Assembly (NCBI GenBank): GCA_039636795.1
Contig: CP143430.1
Coordinates: 124,001-188,000 of the forward strand
Reading direction: 5' to 3'
Length of the DNA: 64,000 nt
Source: Micrococcaceae bacterium Sec5.1
GTDB taxonomy: Bacteria; Actinomycetota; Actinomycetes; Actinomycetales; Micrococcaceae
The translations under genes were made by a program, and so were the position numbers. Below, piece by piece: positions 61,757 to 64,000 of the stretch (the first letter of the stretch is position 1; each line of letters opens with the position of its first letter). The notes beneath the pieces are model-generated. The model searched no databases. It had not been told where the DNA came from and saw only the letters and a list, made by a program, of their open reading frames with translations.

Positions 61757-63916
61757 ATGGCTGGATGGAATGCTGATACGGCGGCCGGACCGCTGGGAGC
61801 CGGGACTGTCACCTTGGTTGAGGGATCCTCCTTCTGCATCTCCCTGCCAAACGGAAACATGCATCCCGAATTACCCCACGGTGTCTTCTTTCAGGACACG
61901 CGCATTCTGTCTGGCTGGAGTCTCACCGTCAACGGCCAGCCGCTTGAGCCGCTGGCGGCGGAGACCAAGGAACCCTACCGTGCGCAATTTGTGAGCCGCG
62001 TTCCCCGAACAGATGGATATGCGGACAGCACGCTGATTGTGGAGCGCCTACGCGAAGTGGGTGCCGGCATCCAGGAACAAGTCACTGTTCGGAACTACTC
62101 AGCGCAAGCTGCTGAATGCCTTATCTCCGTGAGGACTGAAGCGGATTTCGCCGACCTCTTCGAGGTTAAGGAGGCCCGGATCCAGCGCCGCTGGGACGAA
62201 ACACGGCAAGCTGACGGTGATTCCTTGATCATCCAGGCTATTTGGCAAGACGTCCGGAAGGCCATTCTTGTCCGGGCCCCGGGGGCCAATGTAGGGCACG
62301 ACGGCCTTGAGTATCGCATATCCATCGCCCCGCATGGCCTTTGGAGCGCGATCCTGACCGTAGTCCCCGTTATCGAGGGCGCTGGCCCCGCGACGCCATT
62401 CGTGCATCATGACGGGAACGGACTGTCCCCGCGGGACCGGCGCCACCAAGAATGGGTGGCCAAAATTCCTGTGGTAAAGATGGGAAACCGATCCATCGAA
62501 CGGACTTTGCAGCGAAGTTACGACGACTTGGGCGCCCTTCGCATCGAAGACCCGAACTATCCGGAGCGCGTCGTAGTGGCTGCGGGGGCGCCGTGGTTTA
62601 TGACGCTGTTCGGCCGTGACTCGTTGTGGGCTTCGGAAATGTCGTTGCCCGTGGACCCGTCCTTGGCGCTGGGCACCTTGCAGACACTGGCTGACCGCCA
62701 GGGCACCGAAGTGGATCCGATAAGCGAGGAGGAACCGGGCAAGATCCTGCACGAAGTCAGGCTCGATGTCTCCAGCGGGCTATCTTTGGGTGGCAAATCC
62801 ATCTACTACGGCAGTGTGGACGCCACTCCGCTGTTCGTGATTGTGCTTGCCTCTGTTAGCCGCTGGGGATTCGCAGCGGAAACCATTTCGGCACTGCTGC
62901 CCCACGCCGACCGAGCGCTGGAGTGGATCCAGGATTACGGTGACAAGGACGGCGACGGGTTCGTCGAGTATGAACGTCTCAACGATCACGGGCTGATCAA
63001 TCAGGGCTGGAAAGACTCCTGGGACGGGATCAACTTCGCGGACGGCACGATGGCGGAGGGCCCGATCGCACTGTGCGAGGTCCAGGCTTACGTCTATGCC
63101 GCGTATATAGCGCGCGCATGGATGGCGAGTGAAGCAGGCGACGCGACTCTGGCGGCCCGGCTCATTGATCGCGCCGCGCGATTGAAGAAGCAGTTCAACG
63201 AGCAGTTCTGGATGCCTGAGCGCGGTTACTACGCCATCGCCCTGGATGGTAAGAAACGCCAAGTGGATGCCTGTGCGTCCAACATGGGCCACTGCCTATG
63301 GCCCGGCATAGTCGATGACGACAAGGCACCGCTCGTGGCTGAGCGCCTGATGTCCCCGGAAATGTTCAGCGGCTGGGGGGTGCGAACGCTGGCCACCGAT
63401 ATGGGCGCATACAACCCCGCCAGTTACCACAACGGCTCGGTGTGGCCGCATGATAATGCGATCATCGCGGCTGGCTTGGTGCGTTACGGCTTCGTCGCCG
63501 AGGCGCAGCGGATCGCCACGGCACTGCTCGAGGCGGCCGAGTTTTCGGACGGCCGGCTACCGGAGTTGTTCTGCGGCTTTACCCGGGACGAGGTGGTGGC
63601 CAAGCCGGTTCCGTACCCCACCGCCTGCTCACCGCAGGCCTGGGCGGCCACCACCCCAATCCGGCTGGTCACGAGTCTGATGCGGTATGACGCCCATGTT
63701 TCCCGCGGTAGCTTGTGGATGGATCCCGTATTCCCGGAGTCCTTCGGCGACCTGCACATCACCAATGCCCCCTTGGCTGGGGGCCGGATCACCATCGACG
63801 TTGCCGGTTCAACGGCATCTGTCCGTGGTCTGCCCGAAGGGATGACTTTCCATCAAGGGCGCCGTCCGTGGCTGGCCGAACTCATGGAAGAAGCCAAGCC
63901 GCCCCTGGACACTTAG
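61757..63916 (+). CDS. Amylo-alpha-1,6-glucosidase / glycogen debranching-like protein
   Basis: A 719-residue protein with an N-terminal GDE_N_bis domain (SSFCISLPNGNMHPELPHGV, then FFQDTRILSGWSL) and a C-terminal (alpha/alpha)6 barrel. The barrel has APWFMTLFGRDSLWASEMSL, LINQGWKDSWDGINFADGTM, SYHNGSVWPHDNAIIAAGLV and CSPQAWAATTPIRLV, the signatures of the trehalase-like GH group used for this family. Candidate acids are the Asp in FGRDSLW and in NQGWKDSWD. ATG at 61757 follows CAGGGGCAGGA. It is 174 nt behind the redox operon and belongs to another process, probably breakdown of a branched glucan or glycosylated compatible solute. Confidence 0.87.
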   Translation: MAGWNADTAAGPLGAGTVTLVEGSSFCISLPNGNMHPELPHGVFFQDTRILSGWSLTVNGQPLEPLAAETKEPYRAQFVSRVPRTDGYADSTLIVERLREVGAGIQEQVTVRNYSAQAAECLISVRTEADFADLFEVKEARIQRRWDETRQADGDSLIIQAIWQDVRKAILVRAPGANVGHDGLEYRISIAPHGLWSAILTVVPVIEGAGPATPFVHHDGNGLSPRDRRHQEWVAKIPVVKMGNRSIERTLQRSYDDLGALRIEDPNYPERVVVAAGAPWFMTLFGRDSLWASEMSLPVDPSLALGTLQTLADRQGTEVDPISEEEPGKILHEVRLDVSSGLSLGGKSIYYGSVDATPLFVIVLASVSRWGFAAETISALLPHADRALEWIQDYGDKDGDGFVEYERLNDHGLINQGWKDSWDGINFADGTMAEGPIALCEVQAYVYAAYIARAWMASEAGDATLAARLIDRAARLKKQFNEQFWMPERGYYAIALDGKKRQVDACASNMGHCLWPGIVDDDKAPLVAERLMSPEMFSGWGVRTLATDMGAYNPASYHNGSVWPHDNAIIAAGLVRYGFVAEAQRIATALLEAAEFSDGRLPELFCGFTRDEVVAKPVPYPTACSPQAWAATTPIRLVTSLMRYDAHVSRGSLWMDPVFPESFGDLHITNAPLAGGRITIDVAGSTASVRGLPEGMTFHQGRRPWLAELMEEAKPPLDT

Positions 63917-63934
63917 CACCGGGACCCTTGGGAT

Positions 63935-64000
63935 TCACGAGTTGTCTCTCTCCGCCGCACGAATCACGCCGTCGGCCAGCAACTCGGCAACTTCTGCACT
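63935..64000 (-). CDS. C-terminal end of a minus-strand gene
   Basis: The minus-strand frame at the window edge reads SAEVAELLADGVIRAAERDN followed by Ser and stop. It looks like a genuine helical C-terminus convergent with the glucosidase gene 19 nt away. Too short to identify. Confidence 0.35.
   Translation of the reverse strand, partial: SAEVAELLADGVIRAAERDNS

Overview
The window is chromosomal DNA from a high-GC Gram-positive bacterium of the Micrococcaceae, most like Arthrobacter or Paenarthrobacter. The basis is the gene order ftsH-folE-folP-folB-folK-DUF3180-PH-PH-Rossmann-panC ... lysS-lsr2-clpC, an lsr2 gene, actinobacterial 16S/23S sequence, a free-standing class III ArgA, and Mrp and FdxA types typical of actinomycetes. 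I identified no mobile element, phage or CRISPR array.

Layout. 1-8217: the end of ftsH, then a tightly packed plus-strand operon for folate synthesis (folE, folP, folB, folK), three membrane-associated proteins (DUF3180 and two PH-domain proteins), a DUF2520 Rossmann protein and panC. 8334-10655: a DHA2-type drug exporter, then a repeat-rich intergenic tract with an 18-bp tandem repeat, a long hairpin and seven 32-bp units. 10656-25125: two nearly identical 16S-23S-5S operons in direct orientation, separated by a DUF222/HNH endonuclease gene and a HhH-GPD protein, both on the minus strand. 25182-27831: three paralogous alpha/beta hydrolases. 27888-32979: lysS, a small membrane protein, lsr2 and clpC, the core synteny resumed. 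33234-45101: an S9 peptidase, argA, a BBE-like FAD oxidase, a PTS-dependent dihydroxyacetone kinase operon (dhaKLM), a CsbD-like protein, DUF4235, two VOC proteins, an AraC regulator, an SDR and dctA. 45102-46067: no convincing gene.

46068-61582 looks like an accessory catabolic cluster. On the left are an IclR regulator, an MFS transporter, two SDRs, an EthD-like protein and a Baeyer-Villiger monooxygenase, all on the minus strand. Divergent from these is another SDR. Then come TetR, an HtaA-like domain protein, a carboxymuconolactone-decarboxylase-family protein and an SDR (minus strand), and a second IclR that is a paralogue of the first. Last is a plus-strand operon of ferredoxin reductase, 7Fe ferredoxin, FprA-type ferredoxin-NADP reductase and Mrp ATPase. 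Together they suggest oxidation of an alcohol to a ketone and then to an ester or lactone. No terminal oxygenase for the redox chain and no obvious lactonase lie inside the cluster, so the substrate cannot be named. After it come a glycogen-debranching-type glucosidase and the tail of a minus-strand gene.

The points I judge most worth a second look are the catabolic cluster with its HtaA-like protein and oxygenase-less redox chain, a dispersed hairpin family with a conserved loop and covarying arms, the 32-bp tandem array, and a perfect 9-bp inverted repeat over the lsr2 promoter. All assignments were made by reading the sequence; no database search was run.
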